64,000 nucleotides of DNA from Massilia polaris (GTDB lineage: Bacteria > Pseudomonadota > Gammaproteobacteria > Burkholderiales > Burkholderiaceae_D): contig NZ_JABBGG010000006.1 in assembly GCF_012927275.1 (NCBI RefSeq), positions 62,001 through 126,000 on the forward strand, read 5' to 3'. The first letter of the stretch is position 1. Every line of letters begins with the position of its first letter. A model generated the notes under the pieces. The model made no database searches. It was given only the letters and a program-made list of their open reading frames with translations, and was not told where the DNA came from. The position numbers and the translations under genes are program-made. Shown piece by piece: positions 15,938 through 29,843 of this stretch.

Positions 15938-17092
15938 ATGGAAAACCACGAGTCGTCGCAAATCCGCACCTTGTCGTATGTGGAGAATGAAGACCATCCG
16001 GTGTTCGGAACCCTGGTCGAACAGATCCTGCACCTGCTCAATTCGCGGCTGGTGTTCTCCGACATCATCATTCACCAGAACAGCCCGTTGCTGTTGCGCC
16101 AGCCAAAGGGCCTGGTCGCGGTGACCGATTCGCCGATCACCAAGGAAGAGCTGGAAGAATTCTTCGAAGTGATCGAGCCGGACTGGGAAGCGCGGATCAA
16201 GGACCGCGCCTTCGACCGCTCGATCGACCTGCACACCGCGCGGATTCGCGCCAACTGCTTCACCTTCCAGGGCAAGAAGCGGCTCGGCTGCGTGATCCGG
16301 CGCTTTCCGAAAGAGCCGCTGGCGCTGGCCAGCCTCGGCCTGCGCACGGCCGAGCAGGACTTCGCCCAGCTGACCTCGGGCCTGGTGCTGATCATCGGCG
16401 ACACCTGCCAGGGCAAGTCGACCACGATCGCCTCGATGGTCGATGAAATCAACAAGACGCGCTCGGGCCACATCATCACCATCGAAGACCCGGTCGAGAC
16501 CCTGATCCCCCAGCGCAAATGCATCATCACCCAGCGCGAAGTGGGACAGGACGGCGACGTCGAAAGCTACTACCTCGGTGCGCTGGATGCGCTGCGCGAG
16601 CGCCCGGACGTGATCGTGATCGGCGAGATCCGCGACTCCCAGACCGCGCAGGAGGCGCTGGCGCTGGCCGAATCGGGCCCGCTGGTGCTGGCGTCGCTGC
16701 ACGCGCGCTCGACCGAACTGGGACTGCAGAAGATGAACCGCTTGCTGGGGAATTCGGAAGCGCAGTCGCAGGCGCTGGCGAATGCGCTGCGCGGCGTGCT
16801 GTGCCAGGCGCTGCTGCCGTCGGTCGACGGCGACCGCTATTTCCTGGCCACCGAGTGCCTGACCTCGAATCCGGAAGTTGTGCGGATGGTGGAGTCGGCC
16901 CGGTTTGGCGATGTGCGCACGCTGATGGATGGCGGGACCGGCAAGTTCAACGCCGGTTGCCACTCGATGAATTCGGCGCTGGTGTACCTGCTGCGCGAGA
17001 AGAAGATCAGCATGGAAGACGCGCGCAATGCGACCACCGACCGCATCGGCTTTGCCGACGCGTGCTACGCGGCGATGCTTAACGCAGCCTAG
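15938..17092 (+). CDS. orphan PilT/PilU-like secretion ATPase
   Basis: 384 aa. Type II/IV secretion ATPase core: Walker A GDTCQGKSTT (family usual is GPTGSGKSTT), the Asp box with HIITIEDPVE, REVGQD, Walker B VIVIGEIRDSQTA and the His box ASLHARS. The N-terminal PAS-like domain of PilT is present (LLNSRLVFSDIIIHQNSP). The PilT signature AIRNLIRE is absent, so it is nearer to PilU or an accessory retraction ATPase. No pilus genes are adjacent, and its 3' end overlaps a cytochrome gene by 4 bases tail to tail. The upstream gap is AT-rich (TTATATTTCGG, TTATAATT), suggesting its own promoter. Role in twitching motility is inference. Confidence 0.85.
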   Translation: MENHESSQIRTLSYVENEDHPVFGTLVEQILHLLNSRLVFSDIIIHQNSPLLLRQPKGLVAVTDSPITKEELEEFFEVIEPDWEARIKDRAFDRSIDLHTARIRANCFTFQGKKRLGCVIRRFPKEPLALASLGLRTAEQDFAQLTSGLVLIIGDTCQGKSTTIASMVDEINKTRSGHIITIEDPVETLIPQRKCIITQREVGQDGDVESYYLGALDALRERPDVIVIGEIRDSQTAQEALALAESGPLVLASLHARSTELGLQKMNRLLGNSEAQSQALANALRGVLCQALLPSVDGDRYFLATECLTSNPEVVRMVESARFGDVRTLMDGGTGKFNAGCHSMNSALVYLLREKKISMEDARNATTDRIGFADACYAAMLNAA

Positions 17093-18360
17093 TCCAGCGG
17101 CACCGCGCGGTAGCGATTGACCGCGCCGCTCGACACCGGCGCGGCCCGGTTGCCCCAGCTGCTGCGCAGGTAGGTCAGCAGCGCCGCCGCCTCCATGTCA
17201 TTGAGCACATGGCTGAACGGCGGCATGCCGTACGGCCGCGGATTGCCCGCGGTTCCCGGCGCAAAGCCGCCGTTCATCACACTGCGGATCGCATTCACCG
17301 GCGAGTCCATCGTCACCGCGCGGTTGCCCGCCAGTGGAGGGTAGTGCGGCGGCAGGCCTTTGCCGTCGCCGCCGTGGCAGTCGATGCAATGGGTCTCGTA
17401 CAGCCGCTTGCCTTGCGCAATACGCTGTTCATGCTGCGGCCCGGCGACGATCTCCGGCTTCTCCACCGGCGCGTGCGGCAGCGATTTCAAATACACGGCC
17501 ATCGCGCCAAGATCCGGCTCCGACAGGTGCTGCAGGCTTTGCTGCACCACTTCAGCCATCGGCCCGACCACGGTCGCGCGCGGCGACACCCCGGTCCGCA
17601 GCAGCTGCACGATGTGCGGCGCCTCCCAGCTTCCCAGTCCCGCTTCGGCATCCGACGTCAGCGACGGCGCGTACCAGCCAATCACCGGAATCAGCCCGCC
17701 CGCCAGGCCGCCGCTCGGCGCACCCAGCGTATTGCGGCTGCTGTGGCAGGCCGCGCAATGTCCGAGGCCCTCGACCAGGTAGGCGCCGCGGTTCCACTCG
17801 GCGCTGCGCGACGGCGCCGGTTCAAACACGGCCGGCTTGAAGTACAGCAGGCGCCAGAGCGCGAGGGCGAGCTGCTGGTTGTACGGGAAGCGCAGCTGGT
17901 GCGCTTCGCTGGCGCGCTTCTGCGCGGGGGCCGTGCGCATGAAGGCATACAGCGCGTCCGAGTCGCCGCGCGTGACCTGCGTGTAGTTCGTGTACGGGAA
18001 GGCAGGGTAGAGCAGGCGGCCGTCGCGCGACTTGCCGTTGTGGAGCGCGTTCCAGAAGTCGTCCGCGCTCCAGGCGCCGATGCCGGTTTCGCTGTCGGGC
18101 GTGATGTTCGGCGCGACCATGCGCCCGAACGGCGTCTCGATCGCGCGGCCGCCAGCATACTCCGCGCCGCCGCGCGCCGTGTGGCAGGCCATGCAGTCGC
18201 CGGCCCGCGCCAGATAAGCGCCGCGCGCGATGTTGGCGGGTGTCGCGGCCCACGCTTGGGGCGAACTGGCGGGCACGAACTGCTCGCGCGGCCAGGCTAT
18301 GACGACTGCCGCGGCTGCGGCAGCGGCGATGGCGATCGCAATGACGGCGGATTTTTTCAT
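17089..18360 (-). CDS. triheme cytochrome c (alcohol/aldehyde dehydrogenase subunit type)
   Basis: 423 aa with an N-terminal membrane anchor or signal (VIAIAIAAAAAAAVVIAWP). Three CxxCH heme sites are visible: CMACH, CAACH and CIDCH, in the spacing and flanks of AdhB/gluconate-dehydrogenase-type cytochrome subunits (GAYLARAGDCMACH, GAYLVEGLGHCAACH). These carry electrons from periplasmic membrane-bound dehydrogenases to quinone or a terminal oxidase. No dehydrogenase subunit is adjacent. Its start overlaps the stop of the diheme cytochrome gene upstream (ATGA), so the two are translationally coupled and very likely work together. Confidence 0.92.
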   Translation of the reverse strand: MKKSAVIAIAIAAAAAAAVVIAWPREQFVPASSPQAWAATPANIARGAYLARAGDCMACHTARGGAEYAGGRAIETPFGRMVAPNITPDSETGIGAWSADDFWNALHNGKSRDGRLLYPAFPYTNYTQVTRGDSDALYAFMRTAPAQKRASEAHQLRFPYNQQLALALWRLLYFKPAVFEPAPSRSAEWNRGAYLVEGLGHCAACHSSRNTLGAPSGGLAGGLIPVIGWYAPSLTSDAEAGLGSWEAPHIVQLLRTGVSPRATVVGPMAEVVQQSLQHLSEPDLGAMAVYLKSLPHAPVEKPEIVAGPQHEQRIAQGKRLYETHCIDCHGGDGKGLPPHYPPLAGNRAVTMDSPVNAIRSVMNGGFAPGTAGNPRPYGMPPFSHVLNDMEAAALLTYLRSSWGNRAAPVSSGAVNRYRAVPLD

Positions 18361-19043
18361 GGCGCGCTACCGCAGGCGATCGGCAGCGGCCGCGCGATGC
18401 TGGTGTCAGGGCGCGCCGACGGCGAGACCGGCTGCGCCGCCAGCCAGCCTGACACGGCCGACACGTCGTCAAGGCTCAGGCGGTTGGCGATACCGGCCAT
18501 GCAGTCGGGCGCATGGGCGCGCCGCACCTTGTTTTTCCAGGCGCCGAATTGTGCGTTGACGTAGTCGCGCGGCAGGCCGACCAGCCCCGGGATCGATGGC
18601 GCGACGCCAGTCAGCGCCTTGCCGTGGCAGGCGATGCAGGCCGGGACGCCGATGGCGCGGTCTCCCTGCATGGCCAGCACGCGCCCGCGTTCCATGACGG
18701 CTGCGGGGAGCGCTATCTGCGCCACCGGAAGCGGCGGCAGGTGCTGCTGCGAGAAATGGCCGGCGATTTCGCGCAGGTAGGCGCCGGGCAGGTGGCTGAC
18801 CATGTAGGTCATCATCGGGAACTGGCGCGCGCCGGTCTTGAAGTTGACCAGCTGGTTGTACAGGTAGCCGGCCGGCTTGCCCGAGATGCGCGGAAAGAAG
18901 GCATCGTTGCGGTCGGGTCGCGCGTGGCAGCTGGTGCAGGCAAGCACCCGTTGTTCCATCGTGTCCGGCAAGGTGGCGGGTCTTTCGGCCGCGACCGGCC
19001 CGGCGGCGCAGGCCATGAGCAGCAGCAGGACCCGGGCGCGCAT
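18357..19043 (-). CDS. diheme cytochrome c4-like protein
   Basis: 228 aa with a signal peptide (VLLLLMACAAGPVAAE). Two CxxCH sites, CTSCH and CIACH, each opens a class I cytochrome c domain (PRISGKPAGYLYNQL and IPGLVGLPRDYVNAQF are typical c4/c5 features). It is periplasmic and is expected to pass electrons between the bc1 complex or a dehydrogenase and a terminal oxidase. The gene begins 2 bases after the exonuclease stop and overlaps the triheme gene by 4 bases, which puts it inside a tight four-gene run that starts with the ProQ-like gene. Confidence 0.92.
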   Translation of the reverse strand: MRARVLLLLMACAAGPVAAERPATLPDTMEQRVLACTSCHARPDRNDAFFPRISGKPAGYLYNQLVNFKTGARQFPMMTYMVSHLPGAYLREIAGHFSQQHLPPLPVAQIALPAAVMERGRVLAMQGDRAIGVPACIACHGKALTGVAPSIPGLVGLPRDYVNAQFGAWKNKVRRAHAPDCMAGIANRLSLDDVSAVSGWLAAQPVSPSARPDTSIARPLPIACGSAP

Positions 19044-19045
19044 GA

Positions 19046-19621
19046 TCAGCTGTCCTGGCGCCAGCGGCGGTACACGCGCAGCGCCACATGGGCGTCGTCG
19101 GCGGCGTACAGGATCTGCTTTTCGGTCAGGCGCGGCAGCGCCCAGTTGGTGGTGGTGATCTTTTTGGATTTCTGCAGGCGCTGGCCGAAAAAGCGCGCGA
19201 CCGCGGTCTTGGCGCCAAGCGTGTTGCGTTCGCCGCGGCGCAGCGCGGTGGACAGGTCGAGCACATTGTTGGCGTCGATCCCGAGCTTGCTGCGCAGGCG
19301 GCGCACGTCGTCGGTCAGGCCGAAGCCGACCTTCAGGATCGCGTGCGATTCGAGCACTGCGCGCAGCACGTCGACGGAAGGCGAGGCGCCAATCTGGAAC
19401 AGGTAGGCCGCGTCGTCGGTCGCCAGCTGCACCAGGTGCGGGCCGGTCGACACTTCGCCTTTGGCGAAAGTCGGCTTGGATTCGGTATCGAAGCCCAGCG
19501 CATCGGAGGCAAGCAGCGCCGCCAGTGCTTCGGCGGCGTCGCGCTCGGACCTGACCATGCGTACATCGTGCAGCTTGATGCCGTCGTACGGCGGCAGCAG
19601 TTCTTCCTGGTCAGGCGTCAT
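19046..19621 (-). CDS. RNase D-like 3'-5' exonuclease (DEDDy)
   Basis: 191 aa, the DEDD catalytic domain alone without HRDC domains. Motif I is LGFDTES, motif II lies around VGFGLTDDVRRL, motif III is LYAADDAHVALRVY with the DEDDy tyrosine replaced in the usual Y-x3-D register (YAADD). The start at 19621 is the ATG next to a TTG. Expected to trim structured RNAs or single-stranded DNA. It lies 10 bases after a ProQ/FinO RNA chaperone gene, which supports a role in RNA metabolism, yet cytochrome genes follow directly, an odd mixture. Confidence 0.88.
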   Translation of the reverse strand: MTPDQEELLPPYDGIKLHDVRMVRSERDAAEALAALLASDALGFDTESKPTFAKGEVSTGPHLVQLATDDAAYLFQIGASPSVDVLRAVLESHAILKVGFGLTDDVRRLRSKLGIDANNVLDLSTALRRGERNTLGAKTAVARFFGQRLQKSKKITTTNWALPRLTEKQILYAADDAHVALRVYRRWRQDS

Positions 19622-19631
19622 CAAGGGACGG

Positions 19632-20120
19632 TTAACCGTTGCGCGAGAACTTGGAGGCGAGCTGCTGCAGCTTCTCCTGGCGCAGGCGGTCGGCTTCTTC
19701 GGCCTGGGCGGCGTCGCGTTCGGCTTTCTTGCGCTCGGCTTCCTTCTTGAAGCGCTGCTGCAGGACTTCCTTGGCGTGGGCGCGGTGGGTCTCGGTCACT
19801 TCATCGCCGGCATTGCCGTCGAGGTCGAAACGCTGGGTGGCTTTTTCCATGACGCGCAGGTAGCGCAGCGATCCGGTGTGGATGCCGAGCGCGCTGCGCA
19901 TGGTCTTGCGGTCAAGCTCGGGCATGCGCGCGAGGAGCTGCTTGTCGATGCCGATCGCCAGCGGCAGGCAGTTGCGGAACGCCGGAAACTGATGCTGGAG
20001 CTGCTTGAGCAGGCTGCGGGCGCTTTGCGGTGCTGCGGCCTGGGCTGGTGCTGGTACGACGGCAGGCGCGGAAGCTTCCGCAGGCTCGGCTGCAAGGGGT
20101 GTTGGATTCATTGACTTCAT
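19632..20120 (-). CDS. ProQ/FinO-domain RNA chaperone
   Basis: 162 aa. The FinO fold occupies residues about 30-120 (SARSLLKQLQHQFPAF, PLAIGIDKQLLARMPELD, RSALGIHTGSLRYLRVM). The N terminus is an Ala/Pro-rich linker and the C terminus a highly charged coiled helix (RFKKEAERKKAERDAAQAEE). These proteins bind structured sRNAs and mRNA 3' ends and affect their stability and pairing. ATG at 20120 is preferred; a second ATG is three codons later. It heads a four-gene minus-strand run with the exonuclease and two cytochromes. Confidence 0.92.
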   Translation of the reverse strand: MKSMNPTPLAAEPAEASAPAVVPAPAQAAAPQSARSLLKQLQHQFPAFRNCLPLAIGIDKQLLARMPELDRKTMRSALGIHTGSLRYLRVMEKATQRFDLDGNAGDEVTETHRAHAKEVLQQRFKKEAERKKAERDAAQAEEADRLRQEKLQQLASKFSRNG

Positions 20121-20264
20121 TGTAAGAGCTGGAACCGGAAGGATAGCACGCGCACATTCGGAAGGGATGGGCCAAATTGGCAACAACTGCATGGAACCCT
20201 GTTGACAGTTCATCAAACTCCCTCTACCAACGCGGGCGCGGCGGGGCGAAATCGTGTATCATCC

Positions 20265-20471
20265 GCCGCTTGCCTTGCGTACGGCTTGACACTGCGCAGG
20301 GTTCACCGGAAGGTGAAACGGGGCTTTGCATGCAGCTATGCGAAATGCTTATATCCGGTATTTGGTTATTCAATTATCGCGATATGTTGCTATGCGGCAT
20401 AATAGCACCTGTCTCCTCTATTCTTCCCTGAAAAATAGATTCAAGCCCGTTTTTGCCAGCGGGCTTTTTTT
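20265..20471 (+). ncRNA. candidate structured small RNA or attenuated leader
   Basis: The stretch has no open frame but a chain of hairpins: TTCACC GGAA GGTGAA (20302-20317, a GNRA-type loop), GCAT/ATGC near 20328-20341, GCTAT/ATAGC at about 20389-20406, and then the terminator. A possible -10 (TATCAT) lies at 20257-20262. A second start is conceivable from CATAAT at 20398-20403, giving only about 60 nt. Either a free-standing sRNA or a premature-termination leader for rpoD would fit. No known family was recognised. Confidence 0.35.
20443..20471 (+). terminator. Rho-independent terminator upstream of rpoD
   Basis: Seven-bp stem AAGCCCG/CGGGCTT around a 10-base loop, followed by seven T residues. 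It points towards rpoD, about 210 bases before the rpoD start, so it ends some upstream transcript or attenuates readthrough into rpoD. Confidence 0.85.
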
Positions 20472-20681
20472 CGTTTTGTAATGCACAGCGCCATTTTGAT
20501 CACCGCACAATCGACTTACGCCTTGCCATCCGGACGCCAATGCGAACGGTGGTGCTTGCATTCCAGCCGTATCGCCCTTAGCTAGGGCTATCCCAATTCA
20601 CGTTCCATCGGGTCCGCATTGCGGGCCCAGGTGGATTATTGACTTCGCAGGCATGCCGCACGCCTCGACTGGAGAGTTTTA

Positions 20682-23183
<2,502 letters not shown>

Positions 23184-23205
23184 AGCAGGAACGCTCTGCT
23201 GGCAT

Positions 23206-23245
23206 TAAATCGGCGGATGCGGCCTCGGGCGCATCCGCCGAATTT
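23206..23245. terminator. bidirectional terminator between rpoD and the sensor kinase; REP-like copy 2
   Basis: Perfect 11-bp arms CGGCGGATGCG (23211-23221) and CGCATCCGCCG (23230-23240) with A/T tracts on both sides, between convergent genes. The left half and loop (GATGCGGCCTCGG) recur at 34680-34690, so this is also a member of the palindrome family. Confidence 0.75.
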
Positions 23246-23252
23246 GTTTCTG

Positions 23253-24548
23253 CTACTCAGCCGTCGCCCCGGTCTCGGTCGGAATCAAGATCGACAAGCG
23301 CGTCCCTCCAGCCTCAACGCATTCAATCCCCAGCTCCCCCCCGAACACGTCCACCCGTTCGCGAACCGCGCGCAGGCGCAGTTCAGCTTCCTCCCCGCAC
23401 CCAATCCCTCCGCCGTCATCGGAAATCGTAATCGACAGCCTTTGCGCGCCGAGCGCCAGCGTGACGTCGATCCGGCTGGCCCGCGCGTGGCCAAGCACGT
23501 GCAGCAGCGCTTCCTGCACCATCCTGAAAATGACCGATGTGCGGCGCGCATCCGGCAGCGGCTCACGGTCGCCGACGACGCGCAGCGTGCAGCGGATGCC
23601 GCTGCGATGTTCGAACTGGCCGACCAGCCACTCCAGCGCCACCGGCAGCCCCAGTTCCAGCGTGCTTGGATGAAGGTCGTTCATGATCGCGCGTGCCGAG
23701 CGGATGGTCGCGTCGATCGTGTCGAGCACATGGCCGACGCGCCGCTTGAGCCGGGGATGCCGTTCGCTGGCGCGCGCGTGCAGCATCTCGACGTCGATCT
23801 TCAGTGCGAGCAGGTTCTGTCCCAGGTCGTCGTGGATGCCCTGGGCGATGCGCCTGCGGTCTTCTTCCTTCAGCATTTCCAGCTCGGCGGTCAGGCCGCG
23901 CAGCTGCAGGAAGGAGCGCTGCAGCGCGTCTTCCGCGTGCTTGCGCTGGGTGATGTCGACGTACACGCAGATCAGGCTGTGCGGCTCGCCATCGGCGCCG
24001 AACACCGGCTTTTTGTATGACTCGAACGCGACCGGGCGTCCGTTCACATGGTTCCAAACCTGCGATTCCTTGACCACGACCTCGCGCGCTGCGAATACCG
24101 CCCGGTCGTCCGCCAGCACCGACTGCAGGTACGCGGGCGGCACCCAGTCGCACCCGGTCGTGCCGATGACTTGTTTGAAAAGCACGCCCCATTTCTCTTC
24201 GACGGCGTGATTCATCAGCTGGATGCGCGACTCGGCGTCCTTGACGATGACCGGCATCGGCAGGGTGGCGAGGATGGCGTGAAGGCGCTTTTCGCTGGCT
24301 TCGAGCGCACCCTCGGCCGCCTTGCGCACGCCGATTTCCGCGCGCAGCTGCTGGTTCGACTGCTCCAGTTGCCCGCTGTGTGCCTCGATCCGCAGGCGCA
24401 GCCGGTCGTGGTGGATGATTAGCGCGCCTGCCGCCAGCGACAGCAGTCCGGACGCGGCAAGTGGAATCTGTCCGGCACAGCCAGCCGCCAGCACGCCGAG
24501 GCCGGCGGCAAGCGCCATCACGCCGCCGGTCCGGGCCATCCATCTCAT
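23253..24548 (-). CDS. membrane sensor histidine kinase, PAS plus HisKA_3
   Basis: 431 aa from the ATG at 24548, which has GGGGA 9 bases upstream; in-frame starts up to 24614 lack such a site. Two hydrophobic segments (GGVMALAAGLGVLAAGCAG, LAASGLLSLAAGALII) are followed by a coiled coil (LEQSNQQLRAEIGVRK), a PAS domain with PAC tail (VDITQRKHAEDAL), a NarL-type dimerisation domain with phospho-His in RRIAQGIHDDLGQNLLAL, and a HATPase_c domain (MVQEALLHVLGHARAS; ISDDGGGIG). Such kinases phosphorylate LuxR-type response regulators. No regulator is adjacent, so it is an orphan. It faces rpoD tail to tail. Confidence 0.9.
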   Translation of the reverse strand: MRWMARTGGVMALAAGLGVLAAGCAGQIPLAASGLLSLAAGALIIHHDRLRLRIEAHSGQLEQSNQQLRAEIGVRKAAEGALEASEKRLHAILATLPMPVIVKDAESRIQLMNHAVEEKWGVLFKQVIGTTGCDWVPPAYLQSVLADDRAVFAAREVVVKESQVWNHVNGRPVAFESYKKPVFGADGEPHSLICVYVDITQRKHAEDALQRSFLQLRGLTAELEMLKEEDRRRIAQGIHDDLGQNLLALKIDVEMLHARASERHPRLKRRVGHVLDTIDATIRSARAIMNDLHPSTLELGLPVALEWLVGQFEHRSGIRCTLRVVGDREPLPDARRTSVIFRMVQEALLHVLGHARASRIDVTLALGAQRLSITISDDGGGIGCGEEAELRLRAVRERVDVFGGELGIECVEAGGTRLSILIPTETGATAE

Positions 24549-24828
24549 CTCGACAGTCCCCATCTGCACGGTACCCCATTGGTTAAAAAAATCGGTCAAT
24601 TTTATATGTATCAACAGGAAATAATACTAATAGTTCCATCAGGTTTCTTTAACACGTTCATTAATACTTGCTTAATTTTTAGGCGTCGGCACAACAGTTC
24701 CCGCGCCGAAAACGGTATGCGAACTGAATATTCTTGACGCTGGATGCGCAGAGTTTGAACATGCTGTATGGCAATGTATTTATGCCGATCAACCTGCTGC
24801 AAGTCACCAATACACCAAGGATCCCAAA

Positions 24829-26835
24829 GTGCCAGTCCGCTTCCTCCGCAATGCGTCCATCAAGACCAAGCTGATGGCCAGCATGGCAGCCTGCATGCTG
24901 CTGTTCGTTATCATTTCCGCCGTGTTAAGCGTCACCCTGACCGCCGGGGGATTGCGCGAGCGCGCCGTCCAGCAAGAGCTGCCAGCGGTGGTTGGCGAGA
25001 TCCGCAATGACGTACGGCGCGAGATCGCGGTGCCGCTGGCCATGTCGCTGGGACTGGCGAACAACACCATGCTGTACCAGTGGGAAGTCGACGGCCTGGC
25101 CGACGAAGGCGTTGCGGCGTGGCAGGCGTATTCCCAGCAACTCAAGAAGACCAGCAACGCTAGCTTGGTGTTCTGGGCTTCCGACAGGACCAATAAGTTC
25201 CTGACCGAAAAGGGCTTCGACCGCATGCTCGACAAGACCACGTCGCAGGATGACTGGCTGCCGAGGTTCCTCGCCGGCGGCAAGCCGTTCGAACTGAACC
25301 TGGACCATGACGTGTCGATGAACAAGACCATGCTGTTCATTAATGCACGCGTCGATGCGGGCGGCGGCAAGCTGGCCGTGGCCGGTATGGGCCTGTCCGT
25401 CGAGCAGATGGCCAACACGGTGCGCAACTACAAGGTTGGCAAGTCCGGTTACGTCTACATGGTGCGTCCGGACGGCAACGTCGTCATCCACCGCGATCCG
25501 AAAGTTGCCGACGGCAAGCACCTGCTGAAGGATATGCCGGGCTTTAGCCAGGAAGTGTCGGGAAAGCTGCTGAATAACGCGCAATTCACGCACGTTACCG
25601 TCGACGGCGCTGGCGGAAAACTCATCGTCGTATCGTCGTTCGTGCCGGAGCTGAATCTCTACCTGATCGCCGAAGTGCCGGAAGCGGAAATCCTGGGCGG
25701 CCTCGCCCGCTCGGCAACGATTGCTGCGCTGGTTGCGGGCGTGATCGGCGGCGGCATCGGCCTGTTCATCATTTTCCTGGTCAGCCGCGCGATCACCGCG
25801 CCGGTGGCTCGCGCTGCCGCCATGCTGAACGAAATCGCCGACGGCAATGGCGACCTGACCCGCCGGATGGCCGTGGAGACGCGCGACGAAGTCGGCGCAC
25901 TGGCCGAAGGCTTCAACCGTTTCGTATCGTCGCTGAACCGCACGATGACCAATGTTCGCACCAGCACCAATGCCATCGCTGACGCATCGAGCGAAATCGC
26001 GGCGGGCAATATGAACCTGTCGGCACGGACCGAATCGCAGGCATCGAGCCTCGAAGAAACCGCCGCCACGATGGAAGAGCTGACCTCGACCGTCAAGCAG
26101 AACGCGGAAAATGCGCGCCAGGCCAACCAGCTGGTGCTGGCTGCCAGCGGCCAGGCGGAAAAGGGCGGCGCGGTGGTGGGCGAAGTGGTGCAGACCATGG
26201 GCTCGATCACCGACAGCTCGCGCCGCATCGCGGACATCATCAGCGTCATCGACGGCATCGCGTTCCAGACCAACATCCTGGCGCTGAATGCTGCTGTTGA
26301 GGCAGCGCGCGCCGGCGAGCAGGGCCGCGGCTTCGCAGTCGTCGCCACCGAAGTGCGCAACCTGGCGCAGCGCTCGGCCGCGGCGGCCAAGGAAATCAAG
26401 GAACTGATCAATGACTCGGTCGGCAAGGTCGAAGCCGGCAGCCGCCTGGTCGATGCCGCCGGTGCGACGATGCACGCGATCGTGACGTCGGTGAAGCAAG
26501 TGGCCGACCTGATGGGCGAGATCGCATCGGCCAGCAATGAACAGAGCCACGGCATCAGCCAGGTCAACCAGTCGATCGTCGAGATGGACAATGTGACGCA
26601 GCAGAACGCCGCGCTGGTCGAGGAAGCGGCAGCTGCGGCCGGCGCCTTGCAGCAGGAGTCGGCGCGACTGGCCGACGTAGTGGCGATCTTCACACTGGAG
26701 GAAACGCAGGCGGCGGTGCGCGCACCGGTTGCGGTTGCCGCGCCGGTGCGCCCGGCTATCGCGAGCCCAGCCGCCCAGCGCAAGGCCAAGCCTGCGCCAC
26801 GCGAACAAGCAACCGAGAACTGGGAAGAGTGTTAA
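24829..26835 (+). CDS. methyl-accepting chemotaxis protein
   Basis: 668 aa from a GTG at 24829 with AAGGA 7 bases before. TM1 is at about 13-36, a periplasmic Cache-type sensor domain ([18 protein letters not shown] at about 205) up to TM2 at about 298-320, HAMP to about 372, then a long methyl-accepting helical hairpin with the conserved tip [20 protein letters not shown]. The C terminus is a Pro/Ala linker ending in NWEEC, a variant of the NWETF pentapeptide that binds CheR/CheB; the usual aromatic last residue is replaced by Cys. Cache receptors commonly sense amino or organic acids; the ligand is unknown. It stands alone with its own terminator. Confidence 0.95.
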   Translation: MPVRFLRNASIKTKLMASMAACMLLFVIISAVLSVTLTAGGLRERAVQQELPAVVGEIRNDVRREIAVPLAMSLGLANNTMLYQWEVDGLADEGVAAWQAYSQQLKKTSNASLVFWASDRTNKFLTEKGFDRMLDKTTSQDDWLPRFLAGGKPFELNLDHDVSMNKTMLFINARVDAGGGKLAVAGMGLSVEQMANTVRNYKVGKSGYVYMVRPDGNVVIHRDPKVADGKHLLKDMPGFSQEVSGKLLNNAQFTHVTVDGAGGKLIVVSSFVPELNLYLIAEVPEAEILGGLARSATIAALVAGVIGGGIGLFIIFLVSRAITAPVARAAAMLNEIADGNGDLTRRMAVETRDEVGALAEGFNRFVSSLNRTMTNVRTSTNAIADASSEIAAGNMNLSARTESQASSLEETAATMEELTSTVKQNAENARQANQLVLAASGQAEKGGAVVGEVVQTMGSITDSSRRIADIISVIDGIAFQTNILALNAAVEAARAGEQGRGFAVVATEVRNLAQRSAAAAKEIKELINDSVGKVEAGSRLVDAAGATMHAIVTSVKQVADLMGEIASASNEQSHGISQVNQSIVEMDNVTQQNAALVEEAAAAAGALQQESARLADVVAIFTLEETQAAVRAPVAVAAPVRPAIASPAAQRKAKPAPREQATENWEEC

Positions 26836-26850
26836 GCTTTCCGATGAACG

Positions 26851-26885
26851 AAAAAAATGGCCGGTGATGAACCGGCCATTTTTTT
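26851..26885. terminator. bidirectional terminator between the chemoreceptor and ppc
   Basis: Perfect 12-bp arms AAAATGGCCGGT (26854-26865) and ACCGGCCATTTT (26871-26882) with a GATGA loop, an A tract before and a T tract after. It serves both convergent genes. Confidence 0.95.
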
Positions 26886-26897
26886 GTCTACGCCGGT

Positions 26898-29717
<2,820 letters not shown>

Positions 29718-29843
29718 GTTGGACCACAGAGTGAAATGTTGGTGCAAAGGCTTATGGCCACGGTCTGCAAAGGAGGCGCATGATAAAATTTGTGATCTTA
29801 TGCATGCGCCGATAACTGGCATCCGCCGGTTAGGGCAACGACA

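Larger units (their letters stand above)
20121..20681. other. 561-bp gene-free leader region before rpoD
   Basis: No gene. It holds a TTGACA at 20202-20207, a TATCAT at 20257-20262, several stable hairpins and a terminator at 20443-20471, then about 210 bases of rpoD leader with two more short inverted repeats (GCCCTTAGCTAGGGC near 20575 and GGTCCGC/GCGGGCC near 20611). In many betaproteobacteria dnaG is the gene upstream of rpoD; here it is not, so rpoD must be transcribed from promoters in this stretch. Confidence 0.6.
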
